Source: Flavobacterium johnsoniae
GTDB taxonomy: Bacteria > Bacteroidota > Bacteroidia > Flavobacteriales > Flavobacteriaceae
Assembly: GCF_030388325.1 (NCBI RefSeq)
Contig: NZ_CP103794.1
Location: 2,480,001-2,544,000, forward strand
Length of the DNA stretch: 64,000 nucleotides
Direction of reading: 5' to 3'
In this document: positions 44,201 to 50,773 of the stretch, one piece after another
Numbering within the stretch: the stretch's first letter is position 1
How the letters are laid out: each line of letters begins with the position of its first letter
The notes under the pieces: model-generated
Told to the model about the DNA's origin: nothing
The model's input: the letters and a program-made list of their open reading frames with translations, nothing else
Database searches by the model: none
Program-made: the position numbers and the translations under genes

Positions 44201-44244
44201 TAAAATCGGAAGAATCAAAAACGAATTCGTCGATTAATAGATAA
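41230..44244 (+). CDS. Large secreted tetratricopeptide-repeat protein
   Basis: This 1004-residue protein starts at MRKLSWFFLFQIILISTTVS with a signal peptide cleaved near AQKS; a TTG two codons earlier is not needed. The rest is a continuous superhelix of TPR-like helix pairs, visible as repeating patterns such as YYQADMNFKLGNFQKAIDLG, AYYEQKNYEKAISQFNKII and YHLGLSYLNIGKKQEALNAF. Such periplasmic scaffolds bind partner proteins. With the downstream PhzF and beta-barrel genes it forms a probable operon. The exact function is unknown; an outer-membrane assembly or cell-envelope role is inference. Confidence 0.88.
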   Translation: MRKLSWFFLFQIILISTTVSAQKSAIYTYDLKDFDKALALYNDKQYASAQLIFEKVKNNATTEEIQSDCAYYIANCAIRTNKANADALMEKFVNDYPTSTKQNQAYIEAAQYFFEQGNYPKALQWFDKVDESYMSKAESDKFNFMKGYSYFNAKKKKEATNYFNKVVNSKEYGSQAKYYLGFMAYEGDDYKEATKYFDEVSGEEKYKEKLSYYQADMNFKLGNFQKAIDLGQVAMNKSNDIEKSELNKIIGESYFNLKQYGKAIPYLEQYAGKKGKWNNTDFYQLGYAYYEQKNYEKAISQFNKIIEGKDFVAQNAYYHLGLSYLNIGKKQEALNAFKNASEMDFNAQIQEDAALNYAKLSYDIGNAYQAVPGILLDFLKKYPNNSSRAEVEKLLVDSYISSKNYKEALTLLEKNRTAENKAAYQKVLFYRGLELYNESNYQEAGKMFKSAISEQKTPEFTARATFWKAETEYLNDDMQNALLTYKQFAGMAAAKSTDEYKNINYNIGYTYFKLKEYDQAANSFQAQIDNSPSDKVRLNDSYLRLGDSRFVTSKYSAANEAYGKAIAARGVDADYAQFQKALSYGFMSNNTKKVDELNNFLQMYKKSSYRDDALFELGNTYVAEKKNDQALKTYDQLISEFQNGTFTSKAILKQGLIYYNSDRDQQALTKFKKVAAEFPKTPEALEAVATARLIYVDSGKVDEYATWVRTLDFVEVSDAELDNDTYDAAFKQYSQNNSKTAITGFGGYIAKFPNGIHALESNFYLAQLYYAEGSETKSIANYQFVIDQPRNEFTEQALNRLAQIYLKTKDCDKAIPVLVRLDSEADYPQNKNFAQANLMKCYYDKKDYDNSVIAADKVLENSKADAGVKADAQIIVARAAIQTGNEDKAKTAYAKLLTTSKGELAAEALYYDAYFKTKEGKYEASNTAVQKLAKSYSAYKYYGAKGLVLMAKNFYGLKDSYQATYILDNVINNFTDYPDVVEEAKKELSAIKSEESKTNSSINR

Positions 44245-44331
44245 GAAATTGTAGAAGAAAGAGGCAAGAAGCAAGATTGAAAAGTCTTTCATCTTTCATC
44301 TTGGTTCTATTCTCTAAGAAAAAAGAAAAAA

Positions 44332-45195
44332 ATGAGTTTACCTTTTTATATAGTTGATGTTTTTGCCGATAAAAAATATGCTGGAAATCAGTTGGCGGTT
44401 TTTATGGATGCGGAAAATCTTAGTACAGAACAAATGCAGCAGATTGCTCGCGAGATTAATTTTGCAGAAAGCACATTTGTTACCAAACTAGATAGAGAAA
44501 ATAATAAAGCTGAAATTAGAATATTCACTCCAGCGCACGAAATGCAGTTTGCGGGACATCCAATCATCGGAACTTCTTGGGTTTTGATGAATAAGATTTT
44601 TGAAAATGCTCCAAATGAAATCAAACTTGAAGTTCCGATTGGACCAATTGCGATTCATAAATCAGAAGATTTGATTTGGTTAAAAGCGGCTCAGCCAAAA
44701 TTTTGGGATGTTTTTGCAAAAGAAGATTTTCCGTCTTTCAGCAACTTGACAATTGATGATTTTGATAATCAATATTTGATACAAGAAGTGACAACAGGAA
44801 GTGCGTTTGTAATTGTTCCGTTAAACAGCAAAAGAGCCTTAGAAAATTTGGTTTTAGATAAAGATAAAACCGATAAATGGCTGAAACAGCATTGTAAAAC
44901 AGATCACAGAGGATTGTATTTTTATAGTTTTGAAGATTCGAAACTGACAACCAGAATGTTATGTGTGGAAAATAATCAATTGGTTGAAGATGCCGCAACA
45001 GGAAGCGCAAGTACATGTTTGCAGGCGTATCTTTTAAAATATCATTCTTCTGAAATTGAAGTGACAAATCATCAGGGAGATTACATTGGTCGTCCGTCTG
45101 AAATTTATTTTAAAGGGAAACTAGAAAATGATCATTTTGATATTAATATTGGAGGAAAAGCTCAGTTTGTAGCCAAAGGCGAATGGGAAGTTTAG
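44332..45195 (+). CDS. PhzF-family isomerase-like enzyme
   Basis: This 287-residue protein has the two-domain PhzF fold: PFYIVDVFADKKYAGNQLAVF, IAREINFAESTFV (the conserved catalytic Glu), IRIFTPAHEMQFAGHPIIGT and DAATGSASTCLQAYLL. PhzF isomerises a dihydroanthranilate in phenazine synthesis, but most members are of unknown substrate and no phenazine genes are here. It lies 87 bases after the TPR gene and 149 before the barrel gene. Confidence 0.9.
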   Translation: MSLPFYIVDVFADKKYAGNQLAVFMDAENLSTEQMQQIAREINFAESTFVTKLDRENNKAEIRIFTPAHEMQFAGHPIIGTSWVLMNKIFENAPNEIKLEVPIGPIAIHKSEDLIWLKAAQPKFWDVFAKEDFPSFSNLTIDDFDNQYLIQEVTTGSAFVIVPLNSKRALENLVLDKDKTDKWLKQHCKTDHRGLYFYSFEDSKLTTRMLCVENNQLVEDAATGSASTCLQAYLLKYHSSEIEVTNHQGDYIGRPSEIYFKGKLENDHFDINIGGKAQFVAKGEWEV

Positions 45196-45344
45196 GTTTT
45201 AGAAAAAGTAGAAAGAATCAAGAATAAAGAATTTAGATTTTAGAAAATAGAATAAAGAGTCAAGAAAAAAGATAGAGAAATTAAGAAGAATGAGAGAATC
45301 TATTCTCTTGCTTCTTTGCTCTATACTCTTAAAAAGAAAGAAAT
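45196..45344. repeat. AT-rich intergenic stretch with imperfect inverted repeats
   Basis: This gap holds units such as AGAATCAAGAATAAAGAA and GAGAGAATCTATTCTC with partial self-complementarity. A similar CAAGAAGCAAGATTGAAAAG / CTTTCATCTTTCATCTTGG hairpin lies at 44263-44305. No ORF is seen. Confidence 0.4.
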
Positions 45345-47096
45345 ATGAAATTAAATTGCCAGTATAAAATTATCGTTTTGCTAGTATTATTTACGGCTCA
45401 GTTTTCGTTTGCACAGAAGAAAAATGAAAGCATCGGAACTGAAACTGTAAACGTGGTAAAGCCTTATTCGCCAACTATTTCAGATGCTTTTAAAGTGAAA
45501 GAAACTCCTTCGCTTGACGATAGCGGGAATCAGCCGAAAGAAGTTATTAAATACAGTATTTTGTCTGTTCCTGTGGCTTCAACATTTACACCATCGAAAG
45601 GAAAAGCCGAAGGTGTTGAAAAAGCTAAAAGAGAAAAATTGTTTAATAATTATGCGACTTTAGGAGTTGGAAATTATGGCACTTTAAATGCAGAATTATT
45701 TGTAAATCAGGGTTTAGGAAATAATGATTATTTGGCTGGAATGTTTCGCCATCATTCTTCGCAAGGCGGAATTAAAGACTTAGAACTAAATGATGAATTT
45801 TACGACACAGCAATTAATGTTGGTTACGGTCAGAATAACAGAGATAATAATTGGAATGTAGATTTAGGATATCAAAATCAACTTTACAATTGGTACGGAC
45901 TTCCGTCTGATTTTGGTTCGACAAATCCGGCTCAGCGTTTGGATTTAGTAAATAGCATCAATTCAGATCATTCTTATAATACGATTTGGTTGGGCGGAAA
46001 TGCTGAATTCACAGAGAGTATTTTTAGTAATCTTGCTGCAAAATTCACTCATTTTTCAGATAGTTATTCTTCTTCGGAAAATAGATTTTATGTAAAGCCG
46101 ACTTTTACGGTTGATATTATGGATCAGGCAATTAAAACAAATGTAATTGTAGATCATGTTAGCGGTTCTTTCAAAAATAATTATTTGCAGACTAATACTG
46201 AAGCGGTAAAATATGGTTTTACAAATGTTGGAATTGAGCCAAGTTTTGTAATTCACGAAAATGATTGGACTTTAGAATTAGGAGCAGGAGTTTTCTATAG
46301 TGGAGATACAGAAAATAGTGGAAACAAATTTTATTTGTACCCTAAAGTAAACGCTTCGTACAAATTGGTTGGAGATTTAATGATTTTTTATACAGGAGTA
46401 GATGGAGGTTTAAAACAAAACTCTTATGCTGATTTTGTAACTGAAAATCCGTTTTTATCACCGACTTTAAATATGCGTCCGTCTAGCACTCAATATAATG
46501 TTTTTGCAGGTTTGAAAGGGAAATTAGCAAACAATGTAAATTATAACTTGACAGGTTCTTATTTAAATGAAAAAGATAAAGCATTATTTAAGGCTAATGA
46601 TTATACAGAAGTAATTACAAATGAGGATTATGCATTTGGAAATTCTTTCGGAGTAGTTTATGAAGACATTAGAACATTGCGATTTTATGCAGAATTAAAA
46701 GCTGATTTTTCTCAAAATGTAACTTTTGGAATCAACGGAACTTTTAATAGTTATAATACCGATAACGTAGTTGAAGCATGGAATTTGCCAAAAATGAAAT
46801 TAAGTTCAACTTTAGACGTTAATATAACTAAGCAATGGTATGCAGGTTTGAATGTATTTTATGTAGGAGAAAGAAAAGACATGCAGGTAAATTCAGGAAT
46901 TGCAGCTAATTATGCGCCAATTACTTTAAAAAGCTATTTTGATGCTAATGCTCATGTTGGTTATAAATTTAGCGAACGTTTGACATTTTTCTTAAAAGCA
47001 AACAATATTGGAAATCAAGCTTATCAAAAATGGTTGAATTACCCAGTGCAAGGATTCCAGATTTTAGGAGGCGCAAATTATAAATTTGATTTTTAA
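45345..47096 (+). CDS. Outer-membrane beta-barrel protein, TonB-receptor-like without plug
   Basis: This 583-residue protein has a signal peptide (IVLLVLFTAQFSFAQ), a short N-terminal segment (TVNVVKPYSPTISDAFKVKE) and then alternating beta strands to the end (YGTLNAELFVNQGLG, NNWNVDLGYQNQLYNWYG, YKFSERLTFFLKANNIGN, terminal ANYKFDF). The C-terminal strands and NNIGNQAYQKWLNYPVQG resemble TonB-dependent receptors, but a plug domain is absent and the length is short. It is placed after the TPR and PhzF genes in the same direction. The substrate is unknown. Confidence 0.8.
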   Translation: MKLNCQYKIIVLLVLFTAQFSFAQKKNESIGTETVNVVKPYSPTISDAFKVKETPSLDDSGNQPKEVIKYSILSVPVASTFTPSKGKAEGVEKAKREKLFNNYATLGVGNYGTLNAELFVNQGLGNNDYLAGMFRHHSSQGGIKDLELNDEFYDTAINVGYGQNNRDNNWNVDLGYQNQLYNWYGLPSDFGSTNPAQRLDLVNSINSDHSYNTIWLGGNAEFTESIFSNLAAKFTHFSDSYSSSENRFYVKPTFTVDIMDQAIKTNVIVDHVSGSFKNNYLQTNTEAVKYGFTNVGIEPSFVIHENDWTLELGAGVFYSGDTENSGNKFYLYPKVNASYKLVGDLMIFYTGVDGGLKQNSYADFVTENPFLSPTLNMRPSSTQYNVFAGLKGKLANNVNYNLTGSYLNEKDKALFKANDYTEVITNEDYAFGNSFGVVYEDIRTLRFYAELKADFSQNVTFGINGTFNSYNTDNVVEAWNLPKMKLSSTLDVNITKQWYAGLNVFYVGERKDMQVNSGIAANYAPITLKSYFDANAHVGYKFSERLTFFLKANNIGNQAYQKWLNYPVQGFQILGGANYKFDF

Positions 47097-47121
47097 AGAT
47101 ATTTAGCCACAAAGACACTAG

Positions 47122-47212
47122 GGCACAAAGATTATATAAATAATATAGTGCCTTTTTTTTTCAGCCATGAACTCATGAATTTTTTGGAGTAGATTCGTGA
47201 ATTCGTGGCTGT
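47122..47212 (+). terminator. Terminator hairpin plus an imperfect hairpin of the GCCAcGAA family
   Basis: GGCAC (47122-47126) pairs with GTGCC (47148-47152), flanked inside by ATTATATAA-type partial pairing and followed by nine T: a plausible terminator. Right after it, CAGCCATGAACTCATGAATT pairs imperfectly with the segment ending at 47212 (ATTCGTGGCTG), followed by another T run. The latter belongs to the same family as the hairpin at 21983-22060. Confidence 0.6.
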
Positions 47213-47230
47213 TTTTTTTAATTTTATAAT

Positions 47231-47761
47231 ATGGAAGTTACATTACGTCAAGAAAATAAAAACGATTTTAAAAGTGTTTTTTATTTGATAGAAAAAGCTT
47301 TTGAAAAGGAAGAATATAGCGATCATAAAGAGCAATTTCTGGTAGAAAGATTAAGGAATTCGGAAGCTTTTATTTCTGAATTGTCTATTGTTGCTGAACT
47401 TGATAATAAAATTATTGGACATATTTTATTTACCAAATTGCAGATAAAAAATGAATCCCAAACTTTTCCTTCATTAGCACTTGCTCCAGTTTCGGTTTTA
47501 CCACAATTTCAAGGAAAAGGAATTGGTTCTAAACTTATCTTGCACGGACATGAAATTGCAAAAAGTTTAGGTTACAAATCGATTATTTTATTAGGACATC
47601 AAGATTATTATCCAAGATTCGGATATGAACTTTGCGAAAAGTACAATATTAAAATGCCATTTGATGTTCCTGCTGAAAATTGTATGATCATTGCATTAAC
47701 AGAAAACGCATTATCAGGTATTAGCGGAGAAGTAGTTTATCCGAATGAATTTTTCGAATAA
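47231..47761 (+). CDS. GNAT N-acetyltransferase (YhbS-like)
   Basis: This 176-residue cytosolic enzyme has the GNAT core: EVTLRQENKNDFKSVFYLIE, VAELDNKIIGHILFTKL, LAPVSVLPQFQGKGIGSKLI (acetyl-CoA pyrophosphate loop QFQGKGIG) and YKSIILLGHQDYYPRFGY. The PRFGYE segment and length match the YhbS subgroup. The substrate is unknown. It precedes a small Gre-like gene in the same direction. Confidence 0.9.
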   Translation: MEVTLRQENKNDFKSVFYLIEKAFEKEEYSDHKEQFLVERLRNSEAFISELSIVAELDNKIIGHILFTKLQIKNESQTFPSLALAPVSVLPQFQGKGIGSKLILHGHEIAKSLGYKSIILLGHQDYYPRFGYELCEKYNIKMPFDVPAENCMIIALTENALSGISGEVVYPNEFFE

Positions 47762-47827
47762 AAATTTAGTCAAAGAAGAAAAACCTTAGCATCTTTGCAC
47801 CTCAGAACCTTATTATTTTTCAAAAAA

Positions 47828-48277
47828 ATGACTTTCAAAGAAAAAATATACACACATTACACTCAAATGGTTCAAGATCGAATTGATGTTTTTAAAGACA
47901 TGATTTCAAACTTGACAGAAGATTCTAAAAACGATGCCAAAGGTTCGGCGGGCGACAAACATGAAACTGCTTTGTCAATGATGCACATTGAACAAGAAAA
48001 ATTGACAAACAAACTTAAAGAAGCAATTGGTCAAATTGCAGTTTTGGATAAAATTGATCCGCTTAAAACTACTGAAAATATAGTTTTAGGGAGTTTGGTA
48101 AAAGCAAACGGAATTTATTTATATGTTAGCGTTGCGCTTCCTAAAATTGCAATCGACGGAATAAATGTGATTGCGCTTTCTCCACAATCTCCACTTGGAA
48201 ATCATTTGATGGGAAATAAAGTTGGGTTTCAGTTTGAAATTAATAAGACGCATTATACTATTGAAAGCGTTGAGTAA
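47828..48277 (+). CDS. GreA/GreB C-terminal domain-like protein
   Basis: This 149-residue protein starts at MTFKEKIYTHYTQ; an upstream ATG would add 11 residues inside a dispersed repeat. It opens with an alpha-helical half (VQDRIDVFKDMISNLTEDSK, LTNKLKEAIGQIAVLDKI) resembling a coiled coil, then an FKBP-like half with LGSLVKANGIYLYVSVAL, VIALSPQSPLGNHLMGNKVG and a C-terminal strand FEINKTHYTIESVE. This resembles transcript-cleavage-factor C-terminal domains in which SPxSPLGxxLxGxxxGD is usual. A role at RNA polymerase is a family-level inference. Confidence 0.65.
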   Translation: MTFKEKIYTHYTQMVQDRIDVFKDMISNLTEDSKNDAKGSAGDKHETALSMMHIEQEKLTNKLKEAIGQIAVLDKIDPLKTTENIVLGSLVKANGIYLYVSVALPKIAIDGINVIALSPQSPLGNHLMGNKVGFQFEINKTHYTIESVE

Positions 48278-48296
48278 TCTAAATTAGTTTGTGAAG

Positions 48297-48329
48297 AACT
48301 TTGTCAAAGTTTTAAACTTTGACAAAGTT
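48297..48329. repeat. 33-bp palindrome (AACTTTGTCAAAGTTT)
   Basis: Perfect 16-bp arms, AACTTTGTCAAAGTTT and its complement, around a single base. It lies 20 bases after the Gre-like gene stop and can act as a terminator or dispersed element. Confidence 0.75.
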
Positions 48330-48360
48330 GAATTAACTGAAAAATATTCTTTACTCAATT

Positions 48361-48464
48361 TTGTCATTCCGAGGAACGAGGAATCTCCGCAAGTAATTCC
48401 GCATGCTAAATCACCAATCTTTGTCGAGTTTCTCGTGAAGACTCCTCGTTCCTCGGAATGACAA
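48361..48464. repeat. 104-bp inverted-repeat element (GTCATTCCGAGGAACGAGGA)
   Basis: Arms 48361-48382 and 48443-48464 pair perfectly over 22 bp and continue for five more with one mismatch. The centre contains TCTCCGCAAGTAATTCCGCATG and a GTCGAGTT/CTCG segment. I recall this element (TTCCGAGGAACGAGGAATCTCCGC) as widespread in flavobacterial intergenic regions. It is non-coding. Confidence 0.75.
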
Positions 48465-48786
48465 ACGAATGTGAATTTCTAAAGATATGATAATCTTAAA
48501 ACAGAATTTAAATTAGCCATTGAAGATATTTTATGGTTTCTTAAATATCTCAAAAATTAATTCAAAGAACCAGCTCAAACTTTCAATTTTAAAGCGTTTT
48601 TTGTTCCTAAATTAAAATTTTCAAGTTTCGAGCTTATTTTTACTTCTAAATTTTACATTTTATATGTAAAATTAATATAATGATTATAATTTGTAATTAA
48701 AATTGATATTTGTGTTTTTCAATTGTAACTAATACTTCATCTTTGCCTTATCAAATTAAAATTATAAAATAAAAATATAGAATATT
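48465..48786 (+). promoter_or_regulatory. Leader region of asnB with a 10-bp dyad
   Basis: This 322-base AT-rich stretch has no ORF. It contains an inverted repeat AATTTTACAT (48649-48658) / ATGTAAAATT (48664-48673) separated by five bases, about 115 bases before the asnB start, which is a plausible regulator site. A weak -7-like CATCTTTG is at 48738, one mismatch from consensus. I see no riboswitch. Confidence 0.4.
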
Positions 48787-50463
48787 ATGTGTGGAATTGT
48801 ATGTGCCTTTGATCTCAAACAAAAAGCCGAAGCGTTAAGACCTCAAGTATTAGAAATGTCTAAAATCATTCGTCACCGCGGACCAGACTGGAGCGGAATT
48901 TACAGCAATGATAAAGCAATTCTTTCTCATGAGCGTTTGGCAATTGTAGATCCAGCTTCAGGAAAACAACCGTTATTTACAGAAGATAAAAAATTGGTTT
49001 TGGCTGCAAATGGTGAAATTTACAACCACAGAGATTTGCGTAAACAATTTGAAGGAAAATATAACTTTCAGACTGAAAGTGACTGCGAAGTTATTTTAGC
49101 ATTATATAAAGAAAAAGGAGAAAGTTTTGTTGACGAATTAAACGGAATTTTCGGATTTGCGATTTATGACGTTGATAAAGATGAGTATTTTGTAGCTCGT
49201 GACCATATGGGGATTATTCCGTTGTACATTGGATGGGATCAGCACGGAACTTTTTATGTAGCTTCTGAATTGAAAGCTTTAGAAGGATATTGTACAAAAA
49301 TCGAATTATTCCCTCCAGGACATTATTTATCAAGTAAAGACGGAGAATTTGTACAATGGTACAAAAGAGACTGGACAGAATATGATGCAGTAAAAGACAA
49401 CGAAACTAGCATTCCAGAAATCAAAAAAGCATTGGAAGCTGCGGTTCACAGACAATTAATGAGTGACGTTCCTTACGGAGTTTTACTTTCAGGAGGTTTA
49501 GATTCTTCTATTACTTCGGCTGTAGCCAAAAAATTCGCTCAAAAAAGAATCGAATCAGATGATACAACAGATGCTTGGTATCCGCAATTGCACTCTTTCT
49601 CAGTTGGTTTAGAAGGTTCTCCGGATTTAGCCGCGGCAAGAAAAGTGGCAGATCATATCGGAACAATTCACCACGAAATCAAATTTACGATTCAAGAAGG
49701 TTTAGATGCTGTTCGTGATGTAATTTACAACTTAGAAACTTATGATGTAACTACTGTAAGAGCTTCAACTCCAATGTGGTTAATGGCGAGAGTTATCAAA
49801 TCTATGGGGATTAAAATGGTTCTTTCAGGAGAAGGAGCAGATGAGTTATTTGGAGGATATTTATATTTCCACAAAGCGCCAAACGCTAGAGAATTCCACG
49901 AAGAAAACGTTCGTAAATTAGGAAAACTGCATATGTACGACTGTTTACGTGCAAATAAAAGTTTAGCGGCGTGGGGAATTGAAGGTCGTGTTCCTTTTTT
50001 AGATAAAGAATTTATGGATGTTGCAATGCGCATCAACCCGCAAGATAAAATGATCAACAAAGAACACCCGATGGAAAAATGGGTTGTTCGTAAAGCTTTT
50101 GAAGATATGCTTCCAGAAAGTGTTGCTTGGAGACAAAAAGAGCAATTTTCTGATGGAGTAGGATATAGCTGGATTGATACTTTGAAAGAAGTGGTAGCAA
50201 GAGAAGTTTCAGACGAGCAATTGGCAAATGCAAGATTTAAATTTCCATTGCAAACCCCAACTTCAAAAGAAGAATATTACTATCGTTCTATCTTCTCTGA
50301 GCACTTCCCAAGTGATGCTGCGGCATTATGTGTTCCTCAGGAAGCAAGTGTAGCTTGTAGTACAAAAATTGCTTTGGAGTGGGATGAAGCTTTCAAAAAC
50401 ATGAACGATCCATCAGGAAGAGCAGTTGCAAGTGTTCACGATGATGCTTACGTTAAAGCGTAA
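48787..50463 (+). CDS. asnB: Asparagine synthase B, glutamine-hydrolysing
   Basis: This 558-residue enzyme makes asparagine from aspartate, ATP and glutamine. The N-terminal glutaminase domain starts MCGIVCAFD, so the catalytic Cys is present after Met removal, along with RHRGPDWSG, HERLAIVD (glutamine-binding Arg), AANGEIYNH (oxyanion Asn) and ESDCEVILALY. The C-terminal synthetase domain has LLSGGLDSSITSA (ATP pyrophosphatase loop), LSGEGADELFGGYLYF, GRVPFLDKEF and WRQKEQFSDGVGYSWID. It is a complete, canonical AsnB. A paralogue with a degenerate glutaminase site follows after a terminator. Confidence 0.96.
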   Translation: MCGIVCAFDLKQKAEALRPQVLEMSKIIRHRGPDWSGIYSNDKAILSHERLAIVDPASGKQPLFTEDKKLVLAANGEIYNHRDLRKQFEGKYNFQTESDCEVILALYKEKGESFVDELNGIFGFAIYDVDKDEYFVARDHMGIIPLYIGWDQHGTFYVASELKALEGYCTKIELFPPGHYLSSKDGEFVQWYKRDWTEYDAVKDNETSIPEIKKALEAAVHRQLMSDVPYGVLLSGGLDSSITSAVAKKFAQKRIESDDTTDAWYPQLHSFSVGLEGSPDLAAARKVADHIGTIHHEIKFTIQEGLDAVRDVIYNLETYDVTTVRASTPMWLMARVIKSMGIKMVLSGEGADELFGGYLYFHKAPNAREFHEENVRKLGKLHMYDCLRANKSLAAWGIEGRVPFLDKEFMDVAMRINPQDKMINKEHPMEKWVVRKAFEDMLPESVAWRQKEQFSDGVGYSWIDTLKEVVAREVSDEQLANARFKFPLQTPTSKEEYYYRSIFSEHFPSDAAALCVPQEASVACSTKIALEWDEAFKNMNDPSGRAVASVHDDAYVKA

Positions 50464-50501
50464 ATAAGTTTAATTTTTAGAATTAGTATATATTATTTTT
50501 G

Positions 50502-50533
50502 AAAAAACGTTCTCTGTTTCAGAGAGCGTTTTT
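50502..50533 (+). terminator. Terminator of asnB
   Basis: ACGTTCTCTG / CAGAGAGCGT stem with one G-T pair and a three-base loop, flanked by A and T runs. Confidence 0.88.
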
Positions 50534-50585
50534 CTTGTCTTAGACAGTTAATTTCTATAGTTTTCAATTGATTATAAACTTGTTC

Positions 50586-50618
50586 TTGTAATTATTTAAC
50601 TTTCTTTTAATATATTTG
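50586..50618 (+). promoter_or_regulatory. Promoter of the asnB paralogue
   Basis: TTG (50586-50588), a 22-bp spacer and TATATTTG (50611-50618) match the Bacteroidota consensus in both boxes and spacing. The predicted start is about 150 bases upstream of the gene, leaving a long leader without an ORF or obvious structure. The paralogue therefore has its own transcription, separate from asnB. Confidence 0.6.
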
Positions 50619-50773
50619 AAACCTGCATTATTATTGTTAAACTCTGAATATTTTAATGATTTTAATAGCTCAAAGCAAAAATTAATATTTAGTTTTGCCT
50701 TGAATGGAATGTTTTAATGATTTTTTAATGTTCGGATAAACTGAATTAAAATAGTATAATAAAATAAAAAATT

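Noticed and set aside
44332..45195. Phenazine biosynthesis locus suggested by PhzF
   Set aside because: PhzF-fold proteins are widespread and no other phz genes are present.
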